Origin: Empedobacter sp036647415
GTDB lineage: Bacteria > Bacteroidota > Bacteroidia > Flavobacteriales > Weeksellaceae
Direction: 5' to 3'
DNA: 64,000 nucleotides
Assembly (NCBI RefSeq): GCF_036647415.1
Contig: NZ_JAVXKG010000002.1
Location: 1-64,000, forward strand
Shown: positions 41,769 to 51,781 of the stretch, piece after piece
Layout: each line of letters starts with the position of its first letter
Position numbering within the stretch: position 1 is the first letter of the stretch
Translations under genes and position numbers: made by a program
The notes under the pieces: generated by a model
The model's database searches: none
The model's input: only the letters and a program-made list of their open reading frames with translations
What the model was told of the DNA's origin: nothing

Positions 41769-41794
41769 AAAACTCAGTAATGCTACTGAGTTTT
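41769..41794. terminator. Bidirectional terminator overlapping the vanZ stop codon
   Basis: AAAACTCAGTA (41769-41779) pairs with TACTGAGTTTT (41784-41794) around ATGC. The minus-strand vanZ stop (TAG, 41785-41783) lies in the loop and stem, so the hairpin terminates both convergent genes. Confidence 0.85.
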
Positions 41795-42163
41795 TTTATA
41801 TTGTAAATAATAAGTTACAAGGATGTATGCAATTGTGATTCCTGATAAGTTTGCCATGAGGTCTACAAAATCAAAACTTCGGTGTAAAAAAGTTAAAGTT
41901 CCTTGTAAAATCTCAATCAGAAAACTGATCAAGAAAGGAAAAATAATTAATCGAATATCAAAAATTTTGTAGGTCAAAAACAATAAAATTGTCATTAAAC
42001 CAAACATACCGAAATGCACAACTTTATCTAAATTATCAATCTCAAAAAAGATTTCTAATTGTCTTATTTTACTAAGTCTTGTAAAGTTTTCTTGCGGAAG
42101 TAGCGTTAGATAAAACACCAACGCTACATACGCATAAAATATTATTTGTTTTGTCTTATGCAC
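41783..42163 (-). CDS. VanZ-like membrane protein
   Basis: 126 residues with about four membrane helices. VanZ-family hallmarks are the LPQENF turn after helix 1, DKVVHFGMFGLMTILLF near 46-62, EILQGTLTFLHRSFDFVDLMANLSGI near 83-108. Function is uncertain; the family is named after a teicoplanin-resistance gene but is widespread. The start is a GTG at 42163 that overlaps the gcvH stop by 8 nt, so translation is coupled to gcvH. The order sprA-gcvH-vanZ recurs in Flavobacteriia. Confidence 0.88.
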   Translation of the reverse strand: MHKTKQIIFYAYVALVFYLTLLPQENFTRLSKIRQLEIFFEIDNLDKVVHFGMFGLMTILLFLTYKIFDIRLIIFPFLISFLIEILQGTLTFLHRSFDFVDLMANLSGITIAYILVTYYLQYKKTQ

Positions 42164-42536
42164 CGATTAAATCTCCGTAAGCTGCAGCATCTAATAAAGC
42201 TTCTACTTGAGCTACATCTTCTACTTTTACTTTAATAATCCACCCTTTTCCGTAAGGATCAGTGTTGATTAATTCTGGCTCACCTTCTAAATCTGTGTTA
42301 AATTCTACGATTTCTCCACTAATTGGCATAAACAAATCTGAAACTGTTTTTACAGCTTCTACTGTTCCAAAAACTTCTTCTTGTCCTAAAGTTTCTCCTT
42401 CAGTTTCTACATCAACGTAAACGATGTCTCCTAACTCTCCTTGTGCAAATGCTGTAATACCAATTGTAGCAACGTCACCTTCTAACGAAATCCACTCGTG
42501 ATCTTTACTGTACTTTAAATTGTTTGGAATGCTCAT
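42156..42536 (-). CDS. gcvH: Glycine cleavage system H protein
   Basis: 126 residues. Lipoyl-carrier protein of the glycine cleavage complex. The lipoylated lysine is Lys63 in GTVEAVKTVSDLFMP, and the DHEWI start and GDIVYVDV block are typical. It shuttles the aminomethyl group between the P and T proteins, whose genes are not in the window. It lies 21 nt after sprA on the same strand and overlaps vanZ by 8 nt. Confidence 0.96.
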   Translation of the reverse strand: MSIPNNLKYSKDHEWISLEGDVATIGITAFAQGELGDIVYVDVETEGETLGQEEVFGTVEAVKTVSDLFMPISGEIVEFNTDLEGEPELINTDPYGKGWIIKVKVEDVAQVEALLDAAAYGDLIGA

Positions 42537-42557
42537 AATTGTTTTGTTTTATTGTTT

Positions 42558-45500
42558 TTAATTTCCGAATGTAAATGTAGCACTAAATCCGGCACGAATT
42601 TGAGAAATTGGAAAAGCTGTTGAAATTTTATATTCACTCATCATCTGATCCCAATAGAATCTCAAATTTAGACTTTTGCTTACATTATAATCTGCTGTTA
42701 ATTTAAATGTTACTATTCTTTGACCTCCTGTAATTTGAGAATCTCCGTTAATATCTGTTGGTGTTGTTGGATTTAATGGATCATCATAAGTATAAATAAT
42801 TTTTCTGATGACTGTTTGATTGTCACGTAACGAGAAATCTCCACGAATATTTAAATCTCCTTTTACCGTTTTCTGATTTCCTTGATAACGAATCTTCATT
42901 TTAAAGTCCTTGAAAATATAACCAAATCCAAGAATAAATTCTGATCCATAATCTTCAGAAAAAGTATAGTTTGTTGTACTTAACGAAATCATACGATCGC
43001 GGTTATATTGCGCACGTACTTGCATACTGTTACGGAATGTTAAGTCTACTCCTAATAATGGAGAAAAAGACTCTATCATTGTAACTGCACCATATAAGTT
43101 TCGAGTATATAAATTTCCGTTCAAATCTGTTCCTGTTACACTTCCTCCAGCAACCACACCAGCATCTAACATATAATTTGGATTAGATTGTACGCCCGTA
43201 ACCGTGTATGTAGAATTGTATGCACTCGAAATTTCTACATTATCAAAATATTTATTAATAATTGGAATTGATTTTAAGCCTGTATACGTAATTCTCCAGT
43301 TCGGGATTGGAATTGCACGGTTGTATCCTAATTTAGAAGAACCTGCATCTTTACCTTCTATTGCCGAAACAAATGCTGGTAAAAGTACGTCCGAACTTTT
43401 ATCGCTAAACCCTTTAAAATATCCTAGACCATCTATTAATTTTACAATATCCTCATCTTTAACATTGTTTAATCGTGCATTAGCTCTTCCTAATCGTCCA
43501 GAAATTATTTTTGTATTTGCTATAAATTGATTAAAAATTGCATCTCCATCTGTAAATGCAGTTTTAAAACTTACGGTTGATATATTAAGATTTGTTAATT
43601 CGTCTATGTATTGATTTTTGAATCTAAATTTATCACCAACCCCGTCGTATTGATTGAAACTTGTGTGGTATAAACGATGATCTTTCATGCGTTTTGCATT
43701 CAAATCAATTCGTAAATCTGGAATTGGCTCAATCAAAGCTGTTGCATTAAAATCTGATCCTTTTGTTATTTGATATGGATCTGTCATTAACTCATCTCCA
43801 ACAACTAATCCGTTTTCTACCATCTGACGTTTTATATCAAATTGAGTTCCGTATACAAATCCTAAAGATGGACCATTTTTACCATCTACACCAAAGAAAC
43901 CTGGTTCGTATAATAATCCTGGAACTACTGCACCATTACGTTGATTGAATGTGAAATTCGCTCTTTTTAATGATGATAAAACCATCCAACCATAATCTTT
44001 TGCTGTAAACTTGTTTTTGAATTTATATGCTGATTTTTTATTACGACGATTTTTCTTCGCGAATAATTCTGTATAAACGTTGTTTAAAGAATCTATCTCT
44101 GCACGACGTCCTTTCAAAATAGAATCGAAACGTTTGTATCCTTTAAATTCTGGATAAAATTTCGTAAAATCTAAATCTCCTATTAAATTAACCGAATTAG
44201 AATTTTGTCCTGTTCCTCTTCCTAAATCAACTGATCTTCCATCAACTTCGAAATTTCTGTATGCTGTAGAAGAAGCCATCCAATTGTAATTTGACGTAAA
44301 TCCTACTTCCATATTAATCCAATTTAAATACGGGAAGAATTTTAAAGGCAACTTATAATTAATCTGAAATTGTTGATCATATTGTACTGGACGACCTATT
44401 GTAAATAGATTTTGCCAAATTAAACCTTGATTTGCTTGTTGAAAAGTTGTACCATCATTCAACGTCATTGTAGATGATGTCAAATCTAATCGCAATGATT
44501 TTGTTAGATCAAATCCTAAATTATATTGCCAATTGAACAAGAAATTATTACTGTACGTTGGACGAATAAGTGATGATCCACTTCCGCCAAGATACTGGCT
44601 TATATCGCGATATTGTCTTTCGCTATATGTACGCGCTACTTCTGTTCTAAAAGAAAAACGTGTTGGTAATGGATTAATATTAAACTCGCGAATAAATTGT
44701 AAATATTTACTAGACTCTTCTCCTGGTTGTACTTTTCTCCATTTTTTGAATGGTTCGTACGATTTTCCTCTAAAGCCGTAATTATAATTTACAGATGCTC
44801 GTAATTGTTGATTAACGTTGTATTGTGTGTAAATATCACGGTAATAATTATCCGAATACATCATCGAAACTGAGAAGTTTGATGGATCGTAAAAACGAGT
44901 TGGATTATTATTGTTTGATGATCTTACTTTTCTTACGTTATTAAATGCAAAACTTTTGAATTGTGTATATGTACGTACAACCTTTTCTAATTCTGCTTTG
45001 TTTGGCGCTTCATCAAAAATAATATCATTGTCTAATGGATTATATTTTGGATCGACAAAACTTTCTTGAATCGTAAAATTGAACGGAACTTCCATTCCCC
45101 ATTTCTTTGGTAAGAATTTATCTAATTTTACTTCTGCATTTAAAGCATATTGTAACGATTCGTCTTGATTACGTCCCGCTGGTCCTTGATCTAAAGCTCC
45201 AAAACCAACCGAACTTGTACTACCCGAAACTTGTACATTTGCAAAATCTCCTAAATTAAATTGAATATTTGCAGCGGCTGCATAACCTCCTTTGTTATCA
45301 ATCTCACTTAGGCGCAATTCGTTTACCCAAAGTAATACTTCTTTGTCTGACGAACCAGATGTATTACGAACTCCAATCATAATTGACGATACATTTCCTA
45401 ATGTTGGTCGTCCTTTTACATAAACTGTTTTGTTTGGATTTTCGGCATCAAACGGGAAGTTATAACGTTGTAATGTACTAAAACCTTCTGAATCTCTTTG

Positions 45501-48500
45501 TTTTTTAGCATCTGTAAATAAATCAGTTGTTAAATTAATAAAGTTATCATCAGGCCAAATTGAGCTTTCTGTTCTTGCACTTTCTGGCGTATATTTTAAT
45601 GGCATTTCGTATTCGTAGTAGTTGTCTGTGTAATCGCTACCTAAACGAATAAATAATTTTGTACCATTATCAATTTCATTACTTGTTTTATTCAGTAAGT
45701 TTTGAGCAGATACAAACATTTCTAATTTTTTGTATCGACGCAAATCTAAATTCGTATTCTTAAAAATTGCTTTCGATGTACTTCCTCGCTTAAATTTAGC
45801 TTTCAATGTCATCGAAGCTTCATTTTGAGACTGATATCCCGATGCACCTTGTGTTTGCTCTCGGTAAACACCTGGTGGTATTTTGTATGGCGGACTATCT
45901 GTATTGTTACGCTCTATACTTACTTCTCCGATCTCTAAATCGTCTATATTTTCATCTTCTTTGGCACCTTCTTGGTTACTAACGATTAAAGGATAAATAT
46001 TTTTTGGATATCTTCTCCATTCAGATCTTACTAAATCAAATGTACCAAAACGAAGTGTTGTTTCTTGTTCGAAACCACGCATTACAACACGCATAAATCG
46101 CGCAGCTGTTAATACACTTTCTGCTTGAGAGATAGAAGTAGTATTATTTAATTCTTCTACACCATCACCATCAATATCTAAATCAAAATTATCAACTGGA
46201 ATACGAACTTGATACCATTTTACTTTTTTCTTCGATTTATCAGGAAATTCTCCATCAACTTCTTTTCTCGCTACAATAAATTTATTGTCTTGATCTTCTA
46301 AACTTTGTTTATTGATTTTTAGCGTATACTGATTATAATTTTCTGTTTGATCTAAATTATAATCACCATTTATATCCTCTACATCTGGTATTAAAGATGA
46401 AGCGTTAAGTGGATTATCTGTTGAGTTATTTCCCTGTGGATTTCTAAAGAAACGGTAACGATCTTGTACTGTATTTCCGATAGATGCTCCTCTAAAGCGC
46501 TCATCTAAAAAGAATACATAATTATCATTCGCAGGATCTAATTCTCCTGTAATCAAGTTATTTGTCGAAAGACCGTATAAGGCTGCTTCTTCAGAATCAT
46601 TTAAACCATTAAAACCTAAATCTTGTTGTTTACGTGCAGCACCTTCGGTATCAAATGCATATAAAATAGGATTTAATTGTGGTTGTTTTCCCCAATTAGT
46701 TGCTGTCGTAGTAGCTCCATTTGCAGAATGTGGCATTCCATTTTCATACATCATTTCACCATCTTTCAATACATCTTCAGAAACGTTTCCTAAATGTACC
46801 AAAAGTTCTCCATCTCCTCCATCACCATCAGCATAAGGATCCATCATCCAAAACTCTATGTATTCTACGTTAGAATCTTTGAAGTTAGATACTGATATTG
46901 GACGCATCATTGCTCCCCAATTCTTTGTATCTGTAGAATTTGGATTAACATTATAAGGACCTCTTTCTTCTGGATAAAAAGTCATGTCTAATGTACTGAT
47001 ATAAGAATTTGTACCAGCCATAACATCACGTTGATCAAAAAGCTCTTTTAATTTTACACGACGTGCTTTATGGTTAGACATTTGCTGATCTGTTAATGGT
47101 GAGCTACCTCCTAAACCATAAAAACGAGGATCAATTGTATACCAAGAAAGCATTTTACGACCGTTGTTAAAACTTAGGTCGTTATTTTTCATTCCATTTG
47201 GGAAAAATGGGTGATTACTATTTGGATAACCTGCTGGTTTACCTGGAGTAGAACCAAATTTCCATGATCCGATGTCTAATAAGCTGATACGAGATTGTGC
47301 TTCTTCGAAATCATCTATATACGAATAACCACTTGTTACTTTGTTGATTCCTGGCATTAAATAAGCCGCTTCTGCCTGAACACTAATGTTCGACATTTGA
47401 TCTGTTTTAATTCCCGGAATTTTATTTGTTAAACGAGTTAACCACTCAGCTTCTGAGTTATATTGTGTATTAAGTCCGAAAATTGTATTGTTTACAGGTT
47501 CCGAACCAAATTGTGTTTTTTGCGTTACTGGACGTTCTTGGTAATTGATTAATGTACCACCTAACATAAATTTATCGCTAAACTTATGCTCGACATTAAC
47601 TCCCATGAAACGTTTTTTCTGAAGATTAAATGTTGATTGATTTTCTAAACTAACATTGATTGATGCTCCAGAATTTTTAAGTTGTTCGTTGATTATTTTT
47701 ACACGTCCCAACTGATAATCTACCGTATAATCTACACCTTCTGTTAAAGTTGCTCCACCAGAAGTTACTTTTACAGAACCTTGTGGTACGTTAAACGCTC
47801 CCAAAGGAATACCGTCTGTTACAGTTCCTTTGTATCGTCCTTCTAATGTATATCTATTCGCTAATTTTTCTCCAGATAAAGTATTTGGTAATTGCTTATA
47901 TATTTGATTAAAAATATATTCAGGATTTTGTCCTTTTAATTTACCATCTAAATATTTACCAAAAGGTTCTACCGTTGTAAAAACAATATTTCCTCTTTCT
48001 GTATCAATTGTTATACCTGGTTGAAAATCGAATAATCCATCTCCTTTTACTCCGTCAGGACTTTGTTGTAACTGCCCATTCGAGTTCAATCTATCCATGT
48101 TTAAAGCTTGGATTAAGGATTGATTTGAAATTGCCGAATTAGGAAGATAATTTAAAGTTCCCGAAGAGTTTTCGCTGTTGTCTTTAAAATTAACATTCAA
48201 CATAAAATCTTCACTCGAAACACCATAAGCATTTAACGAGTAAATATTTTTCATCATCAAATTCCACATTGGCGAAGCTACATTAACTGCCGAATTTGGT
48301 TTGATTAATTTTGCAATAAGTGGTCCTGAATTTGTATCAGACATTTGACCAACTTGGTAAACTTTTGTTGGGTCGCTACTTAATGAATATTGAAATGATA
48401 CTGCTAATAAATCTTCACCATCAACCAAAGGTGTATTTAACGAAACGTATCCTAATTTTGGATAAAATGTAAATTCAGAAGGATCAAGTTTTCTAACATT

Positions 48501-49772
48501 TTCGTTTACAACAAAATTTTCTCCATCTTGAAATTGTTGATTATCGAAAGAATAACCATTCAAGAAGTTTCTTGCTTGACTTATACTTTGAAAATCTTCT
48601 TTAACTAGGTTTCCGTATAATTGATTATTTCCGTTATTAGGAATAGAATTACTTTCTGCAATATCTCTTACAGCAATAACAGAACGTCTGTTTGGTTGAT
48701 TTCCTCCTGATTTATCAATTTTCCAAACTTCAACGCGTGTAATATTAATTTTACTGTTAATTGCTGGATAATTAGCTAAAGAAGTATCATAATTGTCTCG
48801 AAAATATTGTCCTAAGAAAAAGTGTCGGTTATATTCGTATTTTTCTGCTGCAACTTTAAAATCTGTCATTACACCACCGCCTTGTACAACTATATTTTTT
48901 GCCTCCGAACGTTGTTCCGAGAATACTGCTGTTACATTTGTACGACCAAATTTTAAATCTGTTCTAACTCCAAAAAGAGATTGCGCACCAGTAATTAATG
49001 ATGTGCTTAACGGCATAGAGATATTTCCTAACTCTATATTTTGTAAAATATCATCTTCGCCTCCGAAAGGATCAGATTTATTACCCAATGCTTTTCTCCA
49101 TTGTAGTTTCATTTGATTCTCAAAACCAAAACCAGCTTGAGTATCATAATTTACTTTCATTTGGAGATTTTCACCTACTTTTCCCAAAATACTCATCTGC
49201 ATACGTTGGTTAAGATCCATTGTAAGCGTTTGACGGTTTTGTGGTAAAAGCATCGGATTATCTATCTTTTGTAAGAAAACGCCTAAATCTAAATTAACGT
49301 AACCTTGTGGAATCAATTGAATTTCTGATCCTCCGAAAATGGTTTCGAATGCTTTAGATTTTACACGGAAACTTGGTAAAATACTTCCTTCTTTTTTCTG
49401 TTCTTTATCACCAAAACGTTGCTCACGGTAAAACTGATCGTTTGTTTGTGATTTTGTTCGGAAATAACTTTTCATATCTTGATTCTGTACCAGAGTAAGA
49501 TATTCTTGTCGAGTTAAATAAATTGGATCAGAGACTAAACTTGTTCCAATTTGGGGATATAAGATATATTGACGCGTAATTGCATCATATTGAACATCGT
49601 ATTTTACTTGATTATCTAAAAATAACCCACCTTTCTGATCTCGGATAGGAAACTTTAGTGTATCGTTTTCTTGCGCCATAGCATCGCTTCCTATTCCCAT
49701 TGCAAAAAGGAAACATAAAGCGGCTATAGTAGAGCCTTTACGAATAGATTTTGGTTCGCGGTGAATCTTCAT
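42558..49772 (-). CDS. sprA: SprA, giant outer-membrane translocon of the type IX secretion system
   Basis: 2404 residues, the expected size. A signal peptide is followed by a protein dominated by beta strands. SprA forms a 36-strand single-chain barrel, the export pore of T9SS; folded cargo with a C-terminal signal passes through it, and it is also needed for gliding. Characteristic features are the N-terminal ITRQYILYPQIGTSLVSDPIYLTRQEYL block, the extended plug-like segments, and the final strands ending IRAGFSATFTFGN. Its ATG overlaps the ruvA stop by one nt (TAATG). gldB and gldC and a likely T9SS cargo gene are nearby. Confidence 0.96.
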   Translation of the reverse strand: MKIHREPKSIRKGSTIAALCFLFAMGIGSDAMAQENDTLKFPIRDQKGGLFLDNQVKYDVQYDAITRQYILYPQIGTSLVSDPIYLTRQEYLTLVQNQDMKSYFRTKSQTNDQFYREQRFGDKEQKKEGSILPSFRVKSKAFETIFGGSEIQLIPQGYVNLDLGVFLQKIDNPMLLPQNRQTLTMDLNQRMQMSILGKVGENLQMKVNYDTQAGFGFENQMKLQWRKALGNKSDPFGGEDDILQNIELGNISMPLSTSLITGAQSLFGVRTDLKFGRTNVTAVFSEQRSEAKNIVVQGGGVMTDFKVAAEKYEYNRHFFLGQYFRDNYDTSLANYPAINSKINITRVEVWKIDKSGGNQPNRRSVIAVRDIAESNSIPNNGNNQLYGNLVKEDFQSISQARNFLNGYSFDNQQFQDGENFVVNENVRKLDPSEFTFYPKLGYVSLNTPLVDGEDLLAVSFQYSLSSDPTKVYQVGQMSDTNSGPLIAKLIKPNSAVNVASPMWNLMMKNIYSLNAYGVSSEDFMLNVNFKDNSENSSGTLNYLPNSAISNQSLIQALNMDRLNSNGQLQQSPDGVKGDGLFDFQPGITIDTERGNIVFTTVEPFGKYLDGKLKGQNPEYIFNQIYKQLPNTLSGEKLANRYTLEGRYKGTVTDGIPLGAFNVPQGSVKVTSGGATLTEGVDYTVDYQLGRVKIINEQLKNSGASINVSLENQSTFNLQKKRFMGVNVEHKFSDKFMLGGTLINYQERPVTQKTQFGSEPVNNTIFGLNTQYNSEAEWLTRLTNKIPGIKTDQMSNISVQAEAAYLMPGINKVTSGYSYIDDFEEAQSRISLLDIGSWKFGSTPGKPAGYPNSNHPFFPNGMKNNDLSFNNGRKMLSWYTIDPRFYGLGGSSPLTDQQMSNHKARRVKLKELFDQRDVMAGTNSYISTLDMTFYPEERGPYNVNPNSTDTKNWGAMMRPISVSNFKDSNVEYIEFWMMDPYADGDGGDGELLVHLGNVSEDVLKDGEMMYENGMPHSANGATTTATNWGKQPQLNPILYAFDTEGAARKQQDLGFNGLNDSEEAALYGLSTNNLITGELDPANDNYVFFLDERFRGASIGNTVQDRYRFFRNPQGNNSTDNPLNASSLIPDVEDINGDYNLDQTENYNQYTLKINKQSLEDQDNKFIVARKEVDGEFPDKSKKKVKWYQVRIPVDNFDLDIDGDGVEELNNTTSISQAESVLTAARFMRVVMRGFEQETTLRFGTFDLVRSEWRRYPKNIYPLIVSNQEGAKEDENIDDLEIGEVSIERNNTDSPPYKIPPGVYREQTQGASGYQSQNEASMTLKAKFKRGSTSKAIFKNTNLDLRRYKKLEMFVSAQNLLNKTSNEIDNGTKLFIRLGSDYTDNYYEYEMPLKYTPESARTESSIWPDDNFINLTTDLFTDAKKQRDSEGFSTLQRYNFPFDAENPNKTVYVKGRPTLGNVSSIMIGVRNTSGSSDKEVLLWVNELRLSEIDNKGGYAAAANIQFNLGDFANVQVSGSTSSVGFGALDQGPAGRNQDESLQYALNAEVKLDKFLPKKWGMEVPFNFTIQESFVDPKYNPLDNDIIFDEAPNKAELEKVVRTYTQFKSFAFNNVRKVRSSNNNNPTRFYDPSNFSVSMMYSDNYYRDIYTQYNVNQQLRASVNYNYGFRGKSYEPFKKWRKVQPGEESSKYLQFIREFNINPLPTRFSFRTEVARTYSERQYRDISQYLGGSGSSLIRPTYSNNFLFNWQYNLGFDLTKSLRLDLTSSTMTLNDGTTFQQANQGLIWQNLFTIGRPVQYDQQFQINYKLPLKFFPYLNWINMEVGFTSNYNWMASSTAYRNFEVDGRSVDLGRGTGQNSNSVNLIGDLDFTKFYPEFKGYKRFDSILKGRRAEIDSLNNVYTELFAKKNRRNKKSAYKFKNKFTAKDYGWMVLSSLKRANFTFNQRNGAVVPGLLYEPGFFGVDGKNGPSLGFVYGTQFDIKRQMVENGLVVGDELMTDPYQITKGSDFNATALIEPIPDLRIDLNAKRMKDHRLYHTSFNQYDGVGDKFRFKNQYIDELTNLNISTVSFKTAFTDGDAIFNQFIANTKIISGRLGRANARLNNVKDEDIVKLIDGLGYFKGFSDKSSDVLLPAFVSAIEGKDAGSSKLGYNRAIPIPNWRITYTGLKSIPIINKYFDNVEISSAYNSTYTVTGVQSNPNYMLDAGVVAGGSVTGTDLNGNLYTRNLYGAVTMIESFSPLLGVDLTFRNSMQVRAQYNRDRMISLSTTNYTFSEDYGSEFILGFGYIFKDFKMKIRYQGNQKTVKGDLNIRGDFSLRDNQTVIRKIIYTYDDPLNPTTPTDINGDSQITGGQRIVTFKLTADYNVSKSLNLRFYWDQMMSEYKISTAFPISQIRAGFSATFTFGN

Positions 49773-50353
49773 TAAATTTTCTTCAAGGTTTCTTTTACTA
49801 AGAATTCCACATCTGCGTTTGGCGAATCTTGTAAGATTTTGTCCATGATTTTTTCTGCAGATTTTTTAGGAATTCCTAAAACTTCTAAAGCAGATAACGC
49901 TTCATTCTTAGATTTATTTTTAACCGACCCTGAATTAACATCTTGAATTAAGTTTTGATCCAATTTATCTTTCAAATCAATAATGATTCTTTGCGCTGTT
50001 TTTGCTCCAATTCCTTTTACGCTTTGCAATACTTTTACGTCTTCTGTTGCAATTGCTGTTGCAATTTCTTTGGAAGAAAGTGTAGAAATCATCATCATTC
50101 CCGAAGCTGGACCAACTCCGTTAACACTAATTAATTTCTGAAAAATTTCTCGTTCTAATTTTGTTGCAAATCCATAAAGTAAATGTGCATCTTCACGAAC
50201 AATTAAATGTGTAAAAATTGTAACGGCTTCTTCGTGTTCTAAAGTTGAATATGTATTGAGAGAAATATTGACCCAATATCCTACACCATTGCAATCTATT
50301 ACAGCATTTGTTGGATAAATTTCAATTAATTTACCTCGTAATTGTGTTATCAT
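49772..50353 (-). CDS. ruvA: Holliday junction branch-migration protein RuvA
   Basis: 193 residues. OB-fold N-terminal domain (1-62, MITQLRGKLIEIYPTNAVIDCNGVGYWVNIS), two helix-hairpin-helix motifs (LISVNGVGPASGMMM near 72 and LQSVKGIGAKTAQRIIIDLKDKL near 108), a flexible linker and a C-terminal domain (145-193) that binds RuvB. It tetramerises on four-way junctions. ruvB and ruvC are not in the window. It is followed by sprA with a one-base stop/start overlap, so expression of sprA is probably coupled to it. Confidence 0.95.
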   Translation of the reverse strand: MITQLRGKLIEIYPTNAVIDCNGVGYWVNISLNTYSTLEHEEAVTIFTHLIVREDAHLLYGFATKLEREIFQKLISVNGVGPASGMMMISTLSSKEIATAIATEDVKVLQSVKGIGAKTAQRIIIDLKDKLDQNLIQDVNSGSVKNKSKNEALSALEVLGIPKKSAEKIMDKILQDSPNADVEFLVKETLKKI

Positions 50354-50401
50354 TTTGACGTTTATTTAGTTACATCACATAAAGTGATAACGTCAAAAAT
50401 A
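50353..50401 (-). promoter_or_regulatory. Inverted repeats and -7 box in the ruvA-sprA leader
   Basis: TTTTGACGTT (50353-50362) and its inverse AACGTCAAAA (50389-50398) flank a smaller palindrome ATCAC/GTGAT (50374-50378 and 50384-50388). The TATTTTTG -7 box (minus, 50401-50394) overlaps the outer upstream arm and the ruvA ATG abuts the other arm. It could be an operator or, if transcription begins further upstream, a hairpin hiding the ruvA start. Confidence 0.45.
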
Positions 50402-50455
50402 CAATTTATTTTGAAAGGATGAAAGTTGGAGTTTTTTTATCATTTAATATGAATA

Positions 50456-50493
50456 AAAAAAGACTTGAATTTTTATTAACCCAAGTCTTTTTT
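50456..50493 (-). terminator. Terminator of the T9SS cargo gene
   Basis: AAAAAAGACTTG (50456-50467) pairs with CAAGTCTTTTTT (50482-50493). On the minus strand T residues follow. It lies 25 nt after the stop at 50519. Confidence 0.75.
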
Positions 50494-50518
50494 ACGTTCA
50501 CAATATATATGTAGTTTT

Positions 50519-51541
50519 TTAAAATTTTAGTACTTTCTGTGTATAAGTCTTATTATCTGTTCTAATTTGTAAAATATAAGTTCCTTTTGCTAAAGACGAA
50601 AGATTAATTTGTTTAGAATTTTCTTTTGAAAGAATTAATTTACCATCAACCGAATATAATTCTACATTAAACTTTGAATTTTCTATGTTAATATTCAAAA
50701 TATCTTTCACAGGATTTGGCGAAGCAATTATTTGTTTTATATCTACTTCAGACGTATTTAGACTTGGTAAAGTTATTTTTACAATTTTATTTTTAGATAC
50801 TATAGCACAATATAAGTTACCTTCATATATTGCAATTCCATTAGTATAATCTAAATCTGAAACAAATAATTCTGCGTTAGTTGTTGAACTATTCAAATTA
50901 TACTTATAAATTTCTCCTTTATACTCAGTTGAAATGTATAAATTCTGATTTTGATCAATTACTAAATAAGAAGGATTTTTAACATTTGTAACAACAGTAG
51001 ATAACTCTCCACTTTTACTTATCTTATAAACTTTATTATCTTTTACAGATGCTACAAATAAATCTCCATTTTCATTAAACACAAGACCTCTTGCTCCAGG
51101 TATTGATTGTGGTAAATTAGTCATTTCAACCGTTTTTAGATTAAAAACTGTAATAACTCCTTTAACCTCTTCTGAGAAATAAATATTTTTTGAAATCGGA
51201 TCAATAGCCATACCAAAAGGACTAAATGCAGAATAAGATGTAGATATTCCATTTGCTTTGATAGACTTTACGCTACCTAAAGCTTGAAATGAAGCCCAAA
51301 TCTCACCAAAAGAATCAATTGTCATTTGTCTTGGTTGACCGTTCATTCCTGACCTAATTGTTGTCAAATTTCCATTTTCATGTTTTTTTAATCCATAATC
51401 AGATTCTGTTCCAATATAAAGTACTCCTTTTGAATCAAAAACAATTCCTGTTGGATTACCTGTGACAGTTGTGTAGTCTGTTACTGTCTGGGCATACAAT
51501 GTTGTTGTTACCAAAGTAACAAGAGATAAAAATAATTTCAT
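50519..51541 (-). CDS. Beta-propeller protein with T9SS C-terminal sorting domain
   Basis: 340 residues. Signal peptide (MKLFLSLVTLVTTTLYAQ), then a propeller of SMP-30/NHL-like repeats (GIVFDSKGVLYIGT, QMTIDSFGEIWASF, GMAIDPISKNIYFS, GLVFNENGDLFVAS, YLVIDQNQNLYIST; one about every 41 residues). Residues from about 265 form a T9SS type A sorting domain: IIASPNPVKDILNINIEN, then VDGKLILS and LAKGTYILQIRTDNKTYTQKVLKF. The tail should direct it through SprA to the cell surface or outside. The ligand or enzymatic activity is unknown. It lies directly upstream of ruvA-sprA as a separate gene. Confidence 0.88.
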   Translation of the reverse strand: MKLFLSLVTLVTTTLYAQTVTDYTTVTGNPTGIVFDSKGVLYIGTESDYGLKKHENGNLTTIRSGMNGQPRQMTIDSFGEIWASFQALGSVKSIKANGISTSYSAFSPFGMAIDPISKNIYFSEEVKGVITVFNLKTVEMTNLPQSIPGARGLVFNENGDLFVASVKDNKVYKISKSGELSTVVTNVKNPSYLVIDQNQNLYISTEYKGEIYKYNLNSSTTNAELFVSDLDYTNGIAIYEGNLYCAIVSKNKIVKITLPSLNTSEVDIKQIIASPNPVKDILNINIENSKFNVELYSVDGKLILSKENSKQINLSSLAKGTYILQIRTDNKTYTQKVLKF

Positions 51542-51566
51542 AAATTTAGTTTAGGTATTTTGAATG

Positions 51567-51599
51567 CAAAAATATATTTTTTTTAAACAAAAAAAACAA
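51567..51599 (-). promoter_or_regulatory. Promoter of the T9SS cargo gene
   Basis: On the minus strand TTG (51599-51597), 22 nt, TATTTTTG (51574-51567). The predicted leader is about 20 nt. The rest of the 240-nt gap up to 51781 is AT-rich with no gene or other structure that I could see. Confidence 0.4.
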
Positions 51600-51781
51600 C
51601 TTAAACGATTAATTACTAAATCAATAACATATATTCGAATTATATTTAGCAATTTAAAAATGTAACTTATATTGCTTGATTACAGAGTTTTTAAAGATAT
51701 ATTATGTGTTAATAAATTATAAAAAAATATTATTTATAGCCTAATATTCTCTACCAATTTTTGAAATTTTATTATAAAATC

